Assembly (NCBI GenBank): GCA_000787465.1
Contig: JSYX01000054.1
Coordinates: 31,055-95,054, forward strand
From: Thermomucor indicae-seudaticae
Taxonomy: Eukaryota; Mucoromycota; Mucoromycetes; Mucorales; Lichtheimiaceae
Reading direction: 5' to 3'
DNA length: 64,000 bases
This document shows positions 11,154-22,942 of the stretch, piece after piece. A program made the translations under genes and the position numbers. The notes under the pieces were generated by a model, which was not told the origin of the DNA, made no database searches, and saw nothing but the letters and a program-made list of their open reading frames with translations. Numbering within the stretch: position 1 is the stretch's first letter; each line of letters begins with the position of its first letter.

Positions 11154-11880
11154 TTCTACTCAAGGGCAAATATGTAGTAGGCGCGCCCAAAGATTTTTTG
11201 CCTTGTATTTTTTTTTCGAGAGAATGACTGGGGTGGACATTCGGGCCAGCCAATGAAATGACCGAATGACGTCAAGGGCCGGTTGTCCGGTTGACCCGGA
11301 CCGAGCGTCCCTGACCCTGTTACAGATCACAAGGAACACTTGGCGCGCCGCAAAAATCACGGCTTTTGCGGGACGGGAAGAATATATTCAATCGCCCTGT
11401 GGAAAGGCTGGGTATTCGACGTAGCATGAGCAAGCTGCTCTCGCTTGAATTTTGGAGATTCGCGTGTAGTGCATCAACATTCGGGATTCACTGTGTGTAT
11501 GCCATAGTTTATCCGTTATCATACAATTTTACCATGAATGAATATACGAGCTCGAAGACAAAACTATTCAGCGCGCGTAAGGAGGAAGAGAACTAGGCGC
11601 ACCGTGAACCGGAAAATAGTAGCAACGTTACTGATAACGCCTAACGATTCTCGCAAAGAAAGGCTGGGATGCGCTTTGAAAACAAAAATGCACAAGTAGA
11701 CACCTGAAACATCTGGTAGGAGAAGAGGAAGTTACGTATGTTATTAACCATTGATATCAGTATTAGAAACTGTAAAGTTCTTTGTTAGTACAAAACTTGT
11801 ATATTTTTTGGACTAGCGTGACAATTTATAAGAAAAGATCAGCTCTGTTTTTTTATCACATGTCAATTACGGACAAGAAA
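11154..11880. other. Intergenic region between ATP3 and the perilipin gene
   Basis: Contains the 5' flank of ATP3 and the 3' flank of the perilipin gene. A 76-codon plus-strand frame at 11366-11596 has no family resemblance and is not called. Confidence 0.4.
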
Positions 11881-13067
11881 TTACTGGGCTTGTGGAGCAG
11901 TAGTAGTAGTTGCCTTGACAAGACAGAAATACTTGACATCATCAGTATAATACTGAATCTGAGATTGGATGGTCTGAAGCACGGGCAAGACCTGATCCTG
12001 CAAGCGCTGCACGACCTGCTTGGCCTTTTCATAGGACGAGATATCAGTGCGGTTGTACTGGGTGCGAACGAGTTCATACTGCTTGCTGGCAATATCAGTG
12101 AGGGACGTGACACGAGCCCTGAGCCATTCAGGGTAGTATGTGTGTTGTTGGGCTTTCAGATAGTCAATGATGCCGTAAACTTGAGCTGAAACCTGCTGTG
12201 TTAAGAGTTGTAGGCGTTCCGTGGTGGTCACCTGAAGCTGCTGGGTCACGCGCTGCGCCGCAATGGACGGATTCTTGACCGCTTCGCTGTATTGAACAAG
12301 GGTCACCTGAAGCGCCTGGAGGTTGTTGCTGGCTGCCTGGACAAGTGCAGATGGATCGGTCAGTTTGCCGGTCTGCTCCGAGACACGCTGACTGAGACGC
12401 AAGGTGGCATCGTTCAAGAGCTTGTAGGCACGGACGGCTTGGTTAGTTTCTTCCGAACGCTTCTTTTTCTTTTCATCGTCATCATCGTCAGTAGGGAGAT
12501 AACGCTCCAGAATGGCTTCCATATTGTCCACCACAGAAGCCAAGCGCTTATTAGCTTCCTGAGCAGGCTCAGTAATGTAGCGACCGTGTATATCTCGGAG
12601 GATTTCACGAGAACTGTGATTGACGGCAGGAAACTTCTCCTGAATCAAATCGAGCGAGCGACAACCGAGCGCATCAGCACGTTCCAGGTGAGGTTGGACG
12701 TATTGCTCATAGTAAGTTTGGACGTATTTAGGCGGCTGAGTGTACTGGGAGACGGTCGCCAGGGTGGAGTTCGCCTTATCAAGAGCGAAGCGACCAATCG
12801 AACTGCGATTTGCGTAAGCGTGCATAGTCGAAACACTTTCCTGTACAAGCGGAAAGGAGGTCACACGCTCCACAAAACGTTTCTGCTTTTCCGTCTTCTT
12901 TGTGATAACCTCCTTTTTTGCGTGGCCGTTAACAGCCTGCTGCTCGGAATATTTCATGCTGTCGTTACCTGTATAACAAAAGACTGAGTTGTTATATAAT
13001 CGGGAAAAAGAAACGAGCGCTTACCGTTCTGTTGTGTTGCCGAAACAACTTGAAGATGTCTGGCCAT
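11881..13067 (-). CDS. Perilipin-like lipid-droplet protein (fungal MPL1/PAT type)
   Basis: Two exons (13067-13025 and 12968-11881) with a 56-nt intron encode 376 residues. The N-terminal PAT-like region reads 'FVERVTSFPLVQESVSTMHA', followed by 'QPHLERADALGCRSLDLIQ' and EKFPAVN, which is the fungal perilipin pattern (a lipid-droplet coat that limits lipase access). The rest is a long run of amphipathic helices with Gln-rich repeats (for example 'QRVTQQLQVTTTERLQLLTQ') and an acidic-then-basic stretch DDDDDEKKKK. No membrane span is seen, as expected for a surface-bound droplet coat. The frame starts at an ATG upstream of the long exon, which otherwise looks complete by itself. Confidence 0.75.
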
Positions 13068-13122
13068 ATCCAAGAAAAAAAAGAGCGAGGAAAAGGGAGA
13101 GTGTGGCAGTGAAACGCTTTGG

Positions 13123-13134
13123 ATTTATATATAT
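13123..13134 (-). promoter_or_regulatory. Candidate TATA box of the perilipin gene
   Basis: A TATATATAAAT run on the minus strand, about 60 bases upstream of the perilipin start codon. Confidence 0.4.
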
Positions 13135-14231
13135 TTGGAGGATATAAACAAAAATATCCCACTTTTTAAGTGTTTGATAAGCACCCGTTGACTTGTAACC
13201 ATGTGAAAACTGTGGCTAATAGTTCCATTCCCTTGATATAGTCGATGATAACAGGGTTCTATGCGCGCGGACCTTTTTCTTGATGAAATATCGGATACAG
13301 TTCCCGGCCCAGTTACAATCGATGGCCGTGCATGGTGTCCATATAAGGCTTTCTGCACGAGAAACAGGTACTTTAGTTTTTTCACATGCAAATCATTGCA
13401 GTTACGTATTACTGGTCTGCAACCAGATCAGAAGCTGTACCAATGACAGGTCACACGTATTCCATGACGGTTCAATTCACTAATCCGCACACCTTTCTAT
13501 CCCAATTGCAAAGAGACGTCCTACATGTTGCTGTGGTCAGTGCTTTTCTTTCGCTGAGCTCCAAAATAATGGCTGTGACATCCATGTGAAAAAGCTAGTG
13601 CAACAGTATCATGAGCTGCACCCTTTTCTGATCTTCATATACAAAGCGCCGCTATACATTATGCCTTCTGCGTCACCGGAAAGTTGGTGCTTTGTTCGAG
13701 AAAGAACATTGTTGAATGTTCGATATCGGGAAATTCTTTTATGCGCTGGATTTAAGGTCCCTGATCCACGCTCGAATCTGAGGCTTGCTCATAAAGCGAT
13801 GGCGTTATCTTTATAACGGTTTTAATAATGGCTGAACTTGATATACACTCTCATTTTGTCATACAGGTCTACCAGGCAGCGGTCGCACATGCGCCATTTC
13901 ATCTAGGCTTTATACCAAGGTAAAGTGAGCAATTTGGGGCTGAATATTGCAACAACGTCCTGCCTTTGTGATTGGTGTACAAGAACTGCGTCCGGAAGCA
14001 CGTTAAGGCGTACAAATCGGTCCAACTACTTAGTGCTCCTTCCTACTAAGTATCATATCACTAACAGGATAAAGGCGTAAGAATCCAGAAGGGTCGCCAT
14101 GTCTATGGCAGTCCAAGGTCTGACTGCATGGTAAGCTTGCCATCCCTGACACCACACTCTCTCGAGTTGAATGACAATAAGCCCAATTTAAAAGTCAGGT
14201 AACCTCTCTCTGTCTTCTTCATCCAACAACA
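13135..14231. other. Divergent intergenic region between perilipin and PEN-2
   Basis: About 1.1 kb shared by two divergent genes. No supported gene. Around 13695-13725 there are alternating TTC/GAA triplets resembling a heat-shock element; see findings. Confidence 0.4.
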
Positions 14232-14588
14232 ATGCCAAAGCTGGACAAGATTAGTCCCGATGAAATCGTCGCCATCAGCAAAAGGTTGTTTTACGGCGGG
14301 TTTTTGTTTCTTCCATTTCTATGGCTAGCGAACTTTCTGTACCTGTACCGAACTACCCGGAAACCGTCGGCTCCTGCTGAACTGAAGAAGTGTATGTATT
14401 AAGCAGCTCTATGTCGGTCCAGTCTGTAATCCCACATATTTTGCTATATAGACGTCTACCTTTCACTGGCTGGATGTATCGCCTGGTTTATTGTCCTTAC
14501 AACCTGGTATGCCGTATTCGTCAATAAGCGTATTGAATGGGGAGCATTGGCGGATAAAATTACAGTGGTGATACCCAAAGGTTCATAA
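14232..14588 (+). CDS. PSENEN: Gamma-secretase subunit PEN-2
   Basis: Two exons (14232-14391, 14452-14588) with a 60-nt GT-AG intron encode 98 residues, against about 100 in animals. The start is MPKLDKISPDEIVAISKRLF; then comes the first hydrophobic segment 'FLFLPFLWLANFLYLYR', a short loop ending ELKKY, and the second segment 'YVYLSLAGCIAWFIVLTTW' followed by YAVFVNKR. The FLPFLW, N, Y-R order and the K-Y-V, G, W, W positions match PEN-2. PEN-2 activates presenilin in the gamma-secretase complex of the ER and endosomes. Presenilin, nicastrin and APH-1 are not in this window. The next gene starts only 61 bases downstream on the same strand. Confidence 0.85.
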
Positions 14589-14649
14589 GAAAAATTCAAA
14601 CGGGGGTGAATAATGCAACACGTTTTTTTCTTTCTTCTTGTTTGACCTC

Positions 14650-17478
14650 ATGTTTCGTTTTGACGCATTCCGCCGTCCTGAAGCAGCACCTGATGCAGAA
14701 GACAGTCAACGATCTGGAGATAAATCGGTTAATTTCCTACAACGGATGGCGAGTGCTGACAGTATATTGCGCGCTTCGCCCATCATGAAGCGACCCAGTT
14801 TCTCGAGTTTGCACAATAGCTTTTCTTCTTCGTCTACTACTACCCAGTCTACTTCCCAGTCCTCCTTCTCTATACCCGTCCCTGCTAATTCATGGGGCAT
14901 GCTCACCTGGTCGCGACTTCGCGATGCCGATGATGCCGAATTCGACGACATTGTCGACTTGCTTTTAACTCCTGAAAAAGTAACGCAAAGAAAAAGAGCT
15001 GAAAGATAGACGTTGTCCTGACTCTTTATGCACAAACGACAAAGGCCATCTTGCTATTACCCGTTTCACAACCATCGCATCCTTCTGCCCTTATCGACCG
15101 TGAATTTATTCAGGACCATGTTATAGTCTATCAGAGTAATCATGACATGTCCCAAGTACTGTCACTGAGCGGCATCCGTGGCATGTTTTTAAAGTACGTT
15201 CATATATCTACGTGGATTTGCAAGTCATGAATGAAGGCGCTTACGTGGCAAGTTTACCACATACTAGTGATCAACTGGTTGCATTGGGCCTACTACCTTC
15301 TGAAAGAGAAGTAGCATCAATCGTGTCAGGATCACCTAACAAAAGGTATGACTTTACTTCTTCGCCCTTCTTTCTTCTTACTGACGCACAAAAAGATCCT
15401 TGTTTGATACCTTTAATCTGGATCCTGCTTCCATTACAGATGACTATCCAAGATACAATATCCTAGCTAGCCACGTACAGCTGCCTCTACGCAATGACAG
15501 GATGATTACAGTCATGCTGATTCAAAAGCCAATCTCAAAGTCTGAAGTGATTGAATGGCAAAAGAGTCGAGATAAGCAGTCGTTGTCAGCAGCATATTAC
15601 TTGGCAGAGCAGGATCCCTTGATGCCACGTGTAAAAGAGTAAGAATATCAATGCTGTGAACCTGCTCGTTTTTGCTCATCCGTGTAAGCTTAGGTTTATT
15701 CAGAACTTTTGCAGACGACCCCCACGCAACTTGGATCAGGCGAGTACAATGATACTGGATTTCTTGGAAGATCTTTCGTCCGCAGCACAGGATACAGGAT
15801 CCGTGGACGATCGCCTGGATGCCGTCGAGTCGTACATATGCTATGAATTATACGACAGGTACTGGGGTGGGAAACCGGTGATAAGTATAGGTGATCTCTT
15901 TTTTAACTTGGAAAGGGGTGAAGGTTGTTTCCGACTGCAGGTAGCGACGAAGCTCTGGCGGATGAGGCATTAGAATCACGAATAGCTGCCTTGAACCTGC
16001 TAGATCTCGACTTGAAGCATCTTGGTGTGATTGTTGAGGATCAGGAGGAAGTGGACGAAATCAATCAGGTCGTGAAAACGGCTGGAACACAGTTGCAGCA
16101 ACTGAACTCGATGGCGTCCGCAAAAGAAAAGCTTGAAGGAGTCGTGAAGACGCACCAAGTGATTGTCGGTGAGAAACACACACGCTGTTAATGCTAAAAC
16201 GGAATATTATGACTGTCTAACATACATACGTGTATATATCTTGTTTATAGATGCGATAGAGGGGTTCGCTGACAAGTATCGCAAGGCTACACTGGACGCT
16301 GATTCGGAAGTCGTCCAAGAAATAAGGCATGCCATGACAGCCGTGAATGAAGACGAGAAAGAATCACTGTTAAAGGAAAACGATCACCCGAACAAGGGAA
16401 ATACAGTGTTATCCGACAAAAAGCTACCTTCTCTCCCTAGTGATGAACGAGCAGATCATCAAACTTTGCGTACAGCAAGTGCTGACGTACTTTTACCTCT
16501 ACTCATATTCACTATTGTTCGATCCAATCCAACGAATTTCTTGTCAAACATGCGATTCATACAACGATTCCGGAGACCTTCACGAATATCTGGATCAAAA
16601 AGCTATTGCTTGACCAATATGGTACGTTATCAGAAGAGCTGAGTCATCCCTTTGTTGACACTCAATCTTGGGGCCCAGATGGCAGCAGTTTCTTTCCTGG
16701 AAACGACCAACCTGGTCGGTCTGGGATTATCAGCAGATCGTGTATTAAGGTAAGTTAATTGCTTCGTCCAAAGGTTTGTGTATTACATAATTAATGCCTT
16801 GTCAACAGTAACACGACTGATTTAGCGGGGCCGCCAACTCCACCCAAGCCGGTACCTTCCCGCCGACAGAGTCAAGGGGATACCGCGACCACAGGAGGAG
16901 GGCTCAAGTTAATGTCTGATGTCATGGACAGTTCATACAAAGTCTTTGACGGTCTTGGACGGTTATGGCAGAGGGGACAGACTGACGTGGGGAAGATGTC
17001 TTTGCCTATGGTTTCTTCATCCAATAATAAGCCGCCGAGTTCGTCCAGTAGTAGTAGCATAGTCGACGAAATGATAGGCAACAACAGCCACCGGGGTCGA
17101 GCGGCATCTGTTACAGAAAGCGAGCTGAATGTCCTACGGCCAAATAAATCATCTAATGACAACTGGGACAATGCAGCAGCAGCACGACTGCTGGAAAGTA
17201 AAAATGGCAGAGTAAGTTCTCATCTTTTTGCCGTAAGTGCCCTGAGATGCTGAGATACGTTGATATAGAGCAGAACCGATGCTTTCCAGACGCTTTTGCA
17301 GGCCCCATCGCACTTTATCCAATCCGTTTCGAAAAGTAATCAAATCGCTACGGAAGGACCTTTACAAAAGTTTTTGGATAAAAAGTCTGTGGACGACTTG
17401 AAAATTGGCGAAGTAGCTGAATTACTTGCAGATTATAAGCGCTTAGCAGCCATCATGAAGCAAGCTGGACTATGTTGA
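14650..17478 (+). CDS. VPS9-domain Rab5-family guanine nucleotide exchange factor
   Basis: Ten exons (14650-14979, 15045-15193, 15253-15345, 15396-15638, 15694-15858, 15924-16168, 16251-16621, 16679-16749, 16809-17211, 17269-17478) encode 759 residues. A Ser-rich N-terminus precedes a conserved region 'AILLLPVSQPSHPSALIDRE'. The VPS9 domain lies in exons 5-8: 'CYELYDRLFP' near its start, then the catalytic core 'ADVLLPLLIFTIVRSNPTNF' and 'MRFIQRFRRPSRISG', and 'AAVSFLETTNL'. The Asp-Val-Leu-Leu-Pro and Arg-Ser-Asn core is typical of Rab5 exchange factors on early endosomes. Exon 9 is Ser/Pro-rich with a PPTPPKP motif. Two apparent frame breaks (near 15009 and 15194) vanish with 65- and 59-nt introns. 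Confidence 0.8.
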
Positions 17479-17805
17479 TTACAGGAGTTGGCGTGGGTTT
17501 TCGCGTAAATGCGCATGACAGTTTGCAGTTGCAGGACACAGGATTTTGCGTGTTGTAAATATAAATGAAATTTGTGATATTCAAAGACATGAAGTTTGCG
17601 TGCATCATTTAGCATCCACCTCAAGTATGGGAAAAAGCAAGAAGAAGTCTTACCCTGTAAACATCGTAAACATCTTTGGTATGGTGATTAATTGTTATTA
17701 GTCTTCCGTCTCTAGCACGAAGATGGATAGGAACAGCGCAATCAACCAGGAGAATTAATAATGTTTGAGCGGAGCGTCCATTGCACACACTTTTCCTTTA
17801 TTTTC
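17479..17805. other. Short intergenic region
   Basis: 3' flank of the VPS9 gene and 5' flank of SAAL1. An in-frame ATG at 17761 could extend SAAL1 by 15 residues. Confidence 0.4.
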
Positions 17806-18894
17806 ATGTCCTCGTCATCAAATCATGGGCGAAATTTTGAAGTGGTGGCACCCATTATGCAAAAGCTTGTGAATGGTATTCTGCAAGAGACCATTGATGA
17901 CATGCCAGCCGACAGTGATCCTGACGACGATTCGCCGTATGAGCGTACACTTTGCGCTGCGTGGGATGTCTGTACCGTAAATGAGTATGCCGTGGCCATG
18001 GCATCTTTGGATTTCCACCGAGTTCTCCTCAAGGTAAATTTCTATGGGGCGCAGGAAATAAGCTTGCGTGGATCCTCATCTTATTCATGCGGTGAGAGAG
18101 GTTGCTACAGCAACGCGTAGGCGGCGGACGCGAGAGCTGTGTATGGGCTCATTGGCCAACATGGCGTGTCAAGGCGTCAAGGTGATAGAGGATATGGACG
18201 TGCTGCGGCTGTGTCGATCGATTTTGTGGCACGAGAACGACGCCAGGGTGTTGCTAGAAACCACGCGACTGCTGAACGCGCTTTTTGGTCCTGCAATCAG
18301 AACGCAAGAGCAACAAATTGTCGAACACTTGCATCTGTCCGAGTTTCTGGCGCCCGTGCCCATGTGCCCCTCGGTTTTTCACCAGTACACGGTGATTGTA
18401 TGCAACACGCTATTTAGCGAGCTGCTCTTGTCTGGTCTTGCTTTGATGACGCGGTTCGCAATCTATGCGAGTGCCGTGGATCGTGGTTATGTGGACAAGT
18501 CGGATGCGCTCCAGCTGATGCGGTGGGGAATCGAGCGGCTTGAGGAAGAAGGCAGGGATGTTGGGATTGGGTTAGGGTTCAATCGAGGTGTGGCAAAGAA
18601 CGTGCTACACTTGCTGTGGGCGTTGATGACTTATGGATTTGTGCACGCGACCGATTGTGGACAAGATATGCTGAGTCAATTGAGCCGAGCCATGGAGCGC
18701 CTGACGAGTTACATTCAGGAAGAACAGGATGATGGATTCGAGACCAGTAGTACAAAGGAAGATGACCAAGACATTCAGAATTTAGCCAATGCATTGAATT
18801 GTAAGTTGTCTATAAAGTGATTATTATTTTACGATGATGATGGTTAGATCATGTTCTCGATGCGGCTATGCTATATCGATGGCAAAATTGGTAA
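17806..18894 (+). CDS. SAAL1: SAAL1-like armadillo-type protein
   Basis: Exons 17806-18033, 18101-18800 and, if the last intron is used, 18847-18894. The signature region is 'YERTLCAAWDVCTVNEYAVA', then 'RRTRELCMGSLANMACQG' and 'VLLETTRLLNALF', matching the animal SAAL1 order 'WD..., R.RE.C.G.L.NMAC, LLETSRLL'. The protein is helical and ARM-like; its molecular role is poorly defined. The 67-nt first intron (acceptor at 18100) gives family spacing between LLK and the RRRRTRELC segment. The terminal 46-nt intron is short; without it the protein ends at 18820. With it, the coding end overlaps the kelch gene on the other strand. Start could be 17761 or 17806. Confidence 0.7.
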
Positions 18895-20347
18895 CTTGAG
18901 GGAGATAGGCATGTGAGCTCAGGTCCAAGACATAGACGTCTTCAAAGAAACGCTTCCCGTCATAACCTCCGAAAATGAAAAGCCGACTGTCGTAAAGTAT
19001 CATCGTATGGTATCCGCGAGGTGACGGTCCCTGCCCGTATATTCTCCGGATCTCCCATGCCATTGTTACTAGGAAAGTACTACTGTAAGCAAAATGGGGA
19101 AGGAACTTATGTCGCCTTCTATAGAGATCTTACCGAAATTAAGCATGAGTAAATCGCTGCAATAGTGCGTACCATCATGTCCACCAGTGACAAATAGGTA
19201 AGATCCGACACATACTGCAGCGTGAGATAAACGTGGGACCTGGGGATCCAACCCTATCCGATACCAGCGGCGTGTCACTGGAAACGCAACGTTAACAACG
19301 TGTGGAAAAAAAGCAACGTTATAGCCACTTTTCACCTAGATCCAGCAAATGTACATCGCCAAAACAGGTATGGCCGTCGCTCCCACCATAGATAACCAAC
19401 TTATCTCCTACCAGGTTGCCAGTGTGATAACCTCTTGGTTCTGGTAAAGCCCCTGTGACTTCGAGAATAGACCATTCGTTTGTCTTGAGATCCAATTGGT
19501 ACACGTCGTTTAATGCATGGACACCGTCGCCCCCGCCAAAGATATACATTTTATCATGCCATATCACAGATATGTGTGCACGACGAGGAGACGGAATCGG
19601 TCCTGTCGTCTGCGGTCGGGACCAGATCATGCTAGGGACATCCAGAACATACAAATGATTGTAATAAACTGGTCCATCGCCTCCTCCAAAAAGGTAAATC
19701 CTTGACTTTTCTTCATACACCACAGCACTATGAGCTCGACACGCAGGCGGTGGTTCACCATAGACTTTGGGTTTACTCCACATGAACGTGTCTAAAAAGG
19801 ATCTTCCCGCGATAAGTATATCTACGGGAACGCAATCCGCTAGCTACCTACCTAAATCGAACGCATAAAGTTTGCCAAAACCTCCGCGTTCGTCCGTGCC
19901 GCCAAATACATACATGACACCTTTCACAATAACGCTTGAATGAGCTCGGATCGGCCTCGGACCATGCCCATACGTTACTGCACGTGACCAATACATGGCT
20001 GGTGCTGGAGCGCGATCTCCCTTGATTTTAGGGGTCTGTGGATCTACTGAAGAACGTTTATCTCTCTTGTTTCTTCTTTTCCTCTGACCCGCGATTCTTT
20101 TTACCAGCGTCGGAAGAGGTCCGTCTCGGGATATCCTTACTGATACGTGACCATCTATCGACGGACTGACTATGTGTATGTCGTGTCCGATAATCCGGGT
20201 CTGTGGGTCTGGAAAAAAAAGATTAAATCACACTGATATCGACATATTGATCGAAAGCGATCGATCCAAGTTGTACCGTTCAGTGAGGGACCTGGTTCCG
20301 GACGAAGAAACCGACCGTTTCACTCGAGCCATCATGCTGGTATCCAT
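18866..20347 (-). CDS. Kelch-repeat beta-propeller protein
   Basis: Six exons (20347-20277, 20208-20105, 20046-19852, 19791-19336, 19277-19134, 19068-18866) encode 390 residues. After a Ser/Arg-rich N-terminus there are six kelch blades, each with the pair Gly-Gly and a following Tyr...Trp: 'GVMYVFGGTDERGG', 'SRIYLFGGGDGPVYYN', 'DKMYIFGGGDGVHALN', 'DKLVIYGGSDGHTCFG', 'SYLFVTGGHDGTHYCS', 'SRLFIFGGYDGKRFFE'. This is a whole propeller, probably a protein-binding platform. No BTB or F-box domain is present. Exon 3 was fixed by choosing the donor at 20104, which avoids a stop. The stop codon at 18866 lies inside the possible last exon of SAAL1. Confidence 0.85.
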
Positions 20348-21993
20348 GGTTGGTGATTGCACAGAAAGGAATGGAGGAATGAGGAAAGGGAAGAAAAGGA
20401 GAAAGGGGAGGGGCCGGTTCCCTCTCTTTTTGTCAGTATCAGGCGATGCCTGTCTGTCTCCAAAAAGGATTTCTGCTGTTTAACCTTTTCCTCCCTTGCA
20501 TTATGAACCAACATCTTTTGCCCCGCCCCTTTTGTCTGACGCTAAACCCTCCAATCGTGTTCGATCATCATTGTTCTGGAAGAGTAATGACGAATGAAAA
20601 TCCCATTGTATCGAGATCCGTTGCCTTCGGCAGTTTAACCTTATTCAACAGTTTCCTTTTCCGAATCTTTTTTGATTGTTCGTTGCATGCCATAATCTGG
20701 GGAATGTCTGATCGTAATATACGATAGGTAGTAGATTTTCGGTATATAAAGAAAGAAGGAACGGGACCAAATGTACTGTTTCCTCGAGACGCGTTCTATT
20801 CTCCAAAGACAATGGCCTTGAGGTGTGTTAGAGGCATATGAGTCCAAACCTTTGCCCTTTCTGATTCGGCCGCCAGAGGCTTTTCTGAGCGGACTACTTT
20901 AGAGAATAGATGCTAAAGAAACGCGTTAGCAAAAGCGCAATACATGAACGAATCGCTATACATCATATTTAATATGCCTTCCTCTGTAGCATGCAGCGTA
21001 TTGTTGATCGCACGACAGCAAAATCGACTTGGCTGGGCAGAAAGTTAACTGCCTGGTTAAAGAAAGCATAACAGCTAACACTACGTCCCCTCCTGGCAGG
21101 TTCAGCAAAGTGCAAGCGCAAAGGGTAGGTTATCTATGGTGGTCTACGAACACGCAAATAATATCAATACCCGTAACTCCTGCTGGTTTTCGGGCTGAGG
21201 TCAGTGCACTGCGCGAGGAACTGGAGAAAGCATTGACCGAAATTGCGCAACTTAAGCAGGCCAAGGACACCGCCGTTACGAACGAGATATCCAGTCTGGT
21301 CATGCTGGTACATATAACAGATTTTTGCTCTTTTTTGTTAGATCCGTTGCAGCTCTGTAAAATGGTAACTTGAAGCTTACCGCTAAATGTTCTCGGCTTT
21401 GCTACATCTTTTTAGCGAGTTCATTGAGAAGCGCTTGCATTTCGAATGATAGCCTGGATATCCCCATTGGAGTGTTCTCCTGGTAATTTCGATGACCAAA
21501 AAGTCATTTCTGCTGCCCTCGGCATTTGCATGGACCCCGATATTTGGTTTTACACGCCACCGGTTAGCATCAATATTATATTGCTTAGTATTACCGAGAC
21601 GAATCGATGTGAAATGACTACAAGCATGGTTAGTTATTGATCGGGCATTTCTAAGAGCCCCTCTATGACGTTTCCCTCATCCCGTTATCCCAATGAAATC
21701 GCCACTGAACAGCACATTGAAATAGGGCTTTACGACCGCATCTTCAAATATGTCCTCATCCACATCGTGGAATTTATATCTCAGCGATATTCTTGAGATC
21801 TTTGTAACAGTTTTCCCACCGTAACTCAATTATCAAGGTACTATACGTTATATCACTGGTAGCCAAAGTTTTCAGTGTCTCGTCTCTTTTTCCTGGTAGC
21901 CTCAGCTAGTGCCAGGACAAGTCTTACTGCTACGACGAACAGACCTGACTTACGTCCTCAACTGATGTAAGAAGCTAAATCTCTATATGTTAT
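20348..21993. other. Long gene-poor region with possible retroelement fragment
   Basis: About 1.6 kb without a supported gene. A plus-strand frame around 21180-21300 encodes a charged coiled-coil-like stretch ('AEVSALREELEKALTEIAQL') resembling gag-like helices, and a second frame at 21446-21640 may belong to the same decayed element. Neither has a clear start, end or catalytic motif. Confidence 0.3.
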
Positions 21994-22263
21994 TTACGAT
22001 GTTTGGAGGTCGGACCATGTAGATTTCGAACGCATATGACCTGCGGGATACTCAACACGTGCAGTAGGCACTGGCTTTAGCTGCTGGTGTCTGCTGAGAT
22101 TGGCCTCAACCAGATCAAAGATGGGCTTGGTAGACAGTGATGTAAGATAACCAGCGGTATTCTCGTTCAGCATTGTTTGAAAATGGATACACTTAGTTGA
22201 TTGCCATAATTTGTATCGCATCAAGCTGCTATCCCTTGAGCCGTTCACCCCTGCACTTGGCAT
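21994..22263 (-). CDS. Small hypothetical ORF
   Basis: An 89-codon frame from ATG (22263) to TAA (21994). Contains 'YLTSLSTKPIFDLVEANLSR' and a basic C-terminus. Composition is protein-like, but no family is recognised, and it could be an exon of a longer or decayed gene. Confidence 0.25.
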   Translation of the reverse strand: MPSAGVNGSRDSSLMRYKLWQSTKCIHFQTMLNENTAGYLTSLSTKPIFDLVEANLSRHQQLKPVPTARVEYPAGHMRSKSTWSDLQTS

Positions 22264-22942
22264 TATCAAGCCAACAGAGATATTCACTCCACCTACTATC
22301 CACTCGAGAGAAGTGAGCAGACCAACACGTTACGAAAGACAACGTGGTGGCAACGAAACAAGATGGACCGATGCCTCACCCCCGAGTCTGCACAGCAAAA
22401 TTCCGCGGAACAAAACGACATGCCAACAGTGAACAATGCACCGAGGCCTCGCCAAGAGTTGTAATATATGCTTTTATTACTTCAAAGTCAACGTTAACAG
22501 CTCCTTGTTCGATTATATGGAATTAGGCCTCGAACATTGTACAGCTTGAAGCAACAGAAGAATGCCAACAGTAAAGGTGGTGTTTTCGGATAACATTAAT
22601 TTATTACGTTCACCGAGGAAAGACACGTCACATATATGCTATTAGCAATAGTCGCATGGTATTTCTCAAATAATCCACGCGGAAACGACGGATCAGAGGG
22701 CAGATTGGCTGCATTTTGCGGCTAATAAGGGCACGGCGCTCGTGACAGTACAAGGGACCGCAGCTGGTGTGAGTGAACATCGGAAAGAGTAGGGATGACC
22801 TCCGAGTTGTTAAAGCCAAATTCCACATACAAACTGGTCAATCTGGCTTTTCGCAACCGTTTTTCTTGGAAGCGGTGTGATTCCAAATTGGATTGTACAT
22901 TATTGCCCGAGCATTTTCTGATAAAAGAAACTTTTGAAGGAA
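22264..22942. other. Intergenic region, nothing recognised
   Basis: No supported coding frame, RNA gene or repeat was found between the two hypothetical minus-strand genes. Confidence 0.35.

Noticed and set aside
12292..12987. 231-codon plus-strand frame across the perilipin gene
   Set aside because: Antisense shadow of the perilipin coding exon.
15005..15224. Frameshifts or 30-nt introns in the VPS9 gene
   Set aside because: Ordinary introns of 65 nt (14980-15044) and 59 nt (15194-15252) restore frame without invoking errors.
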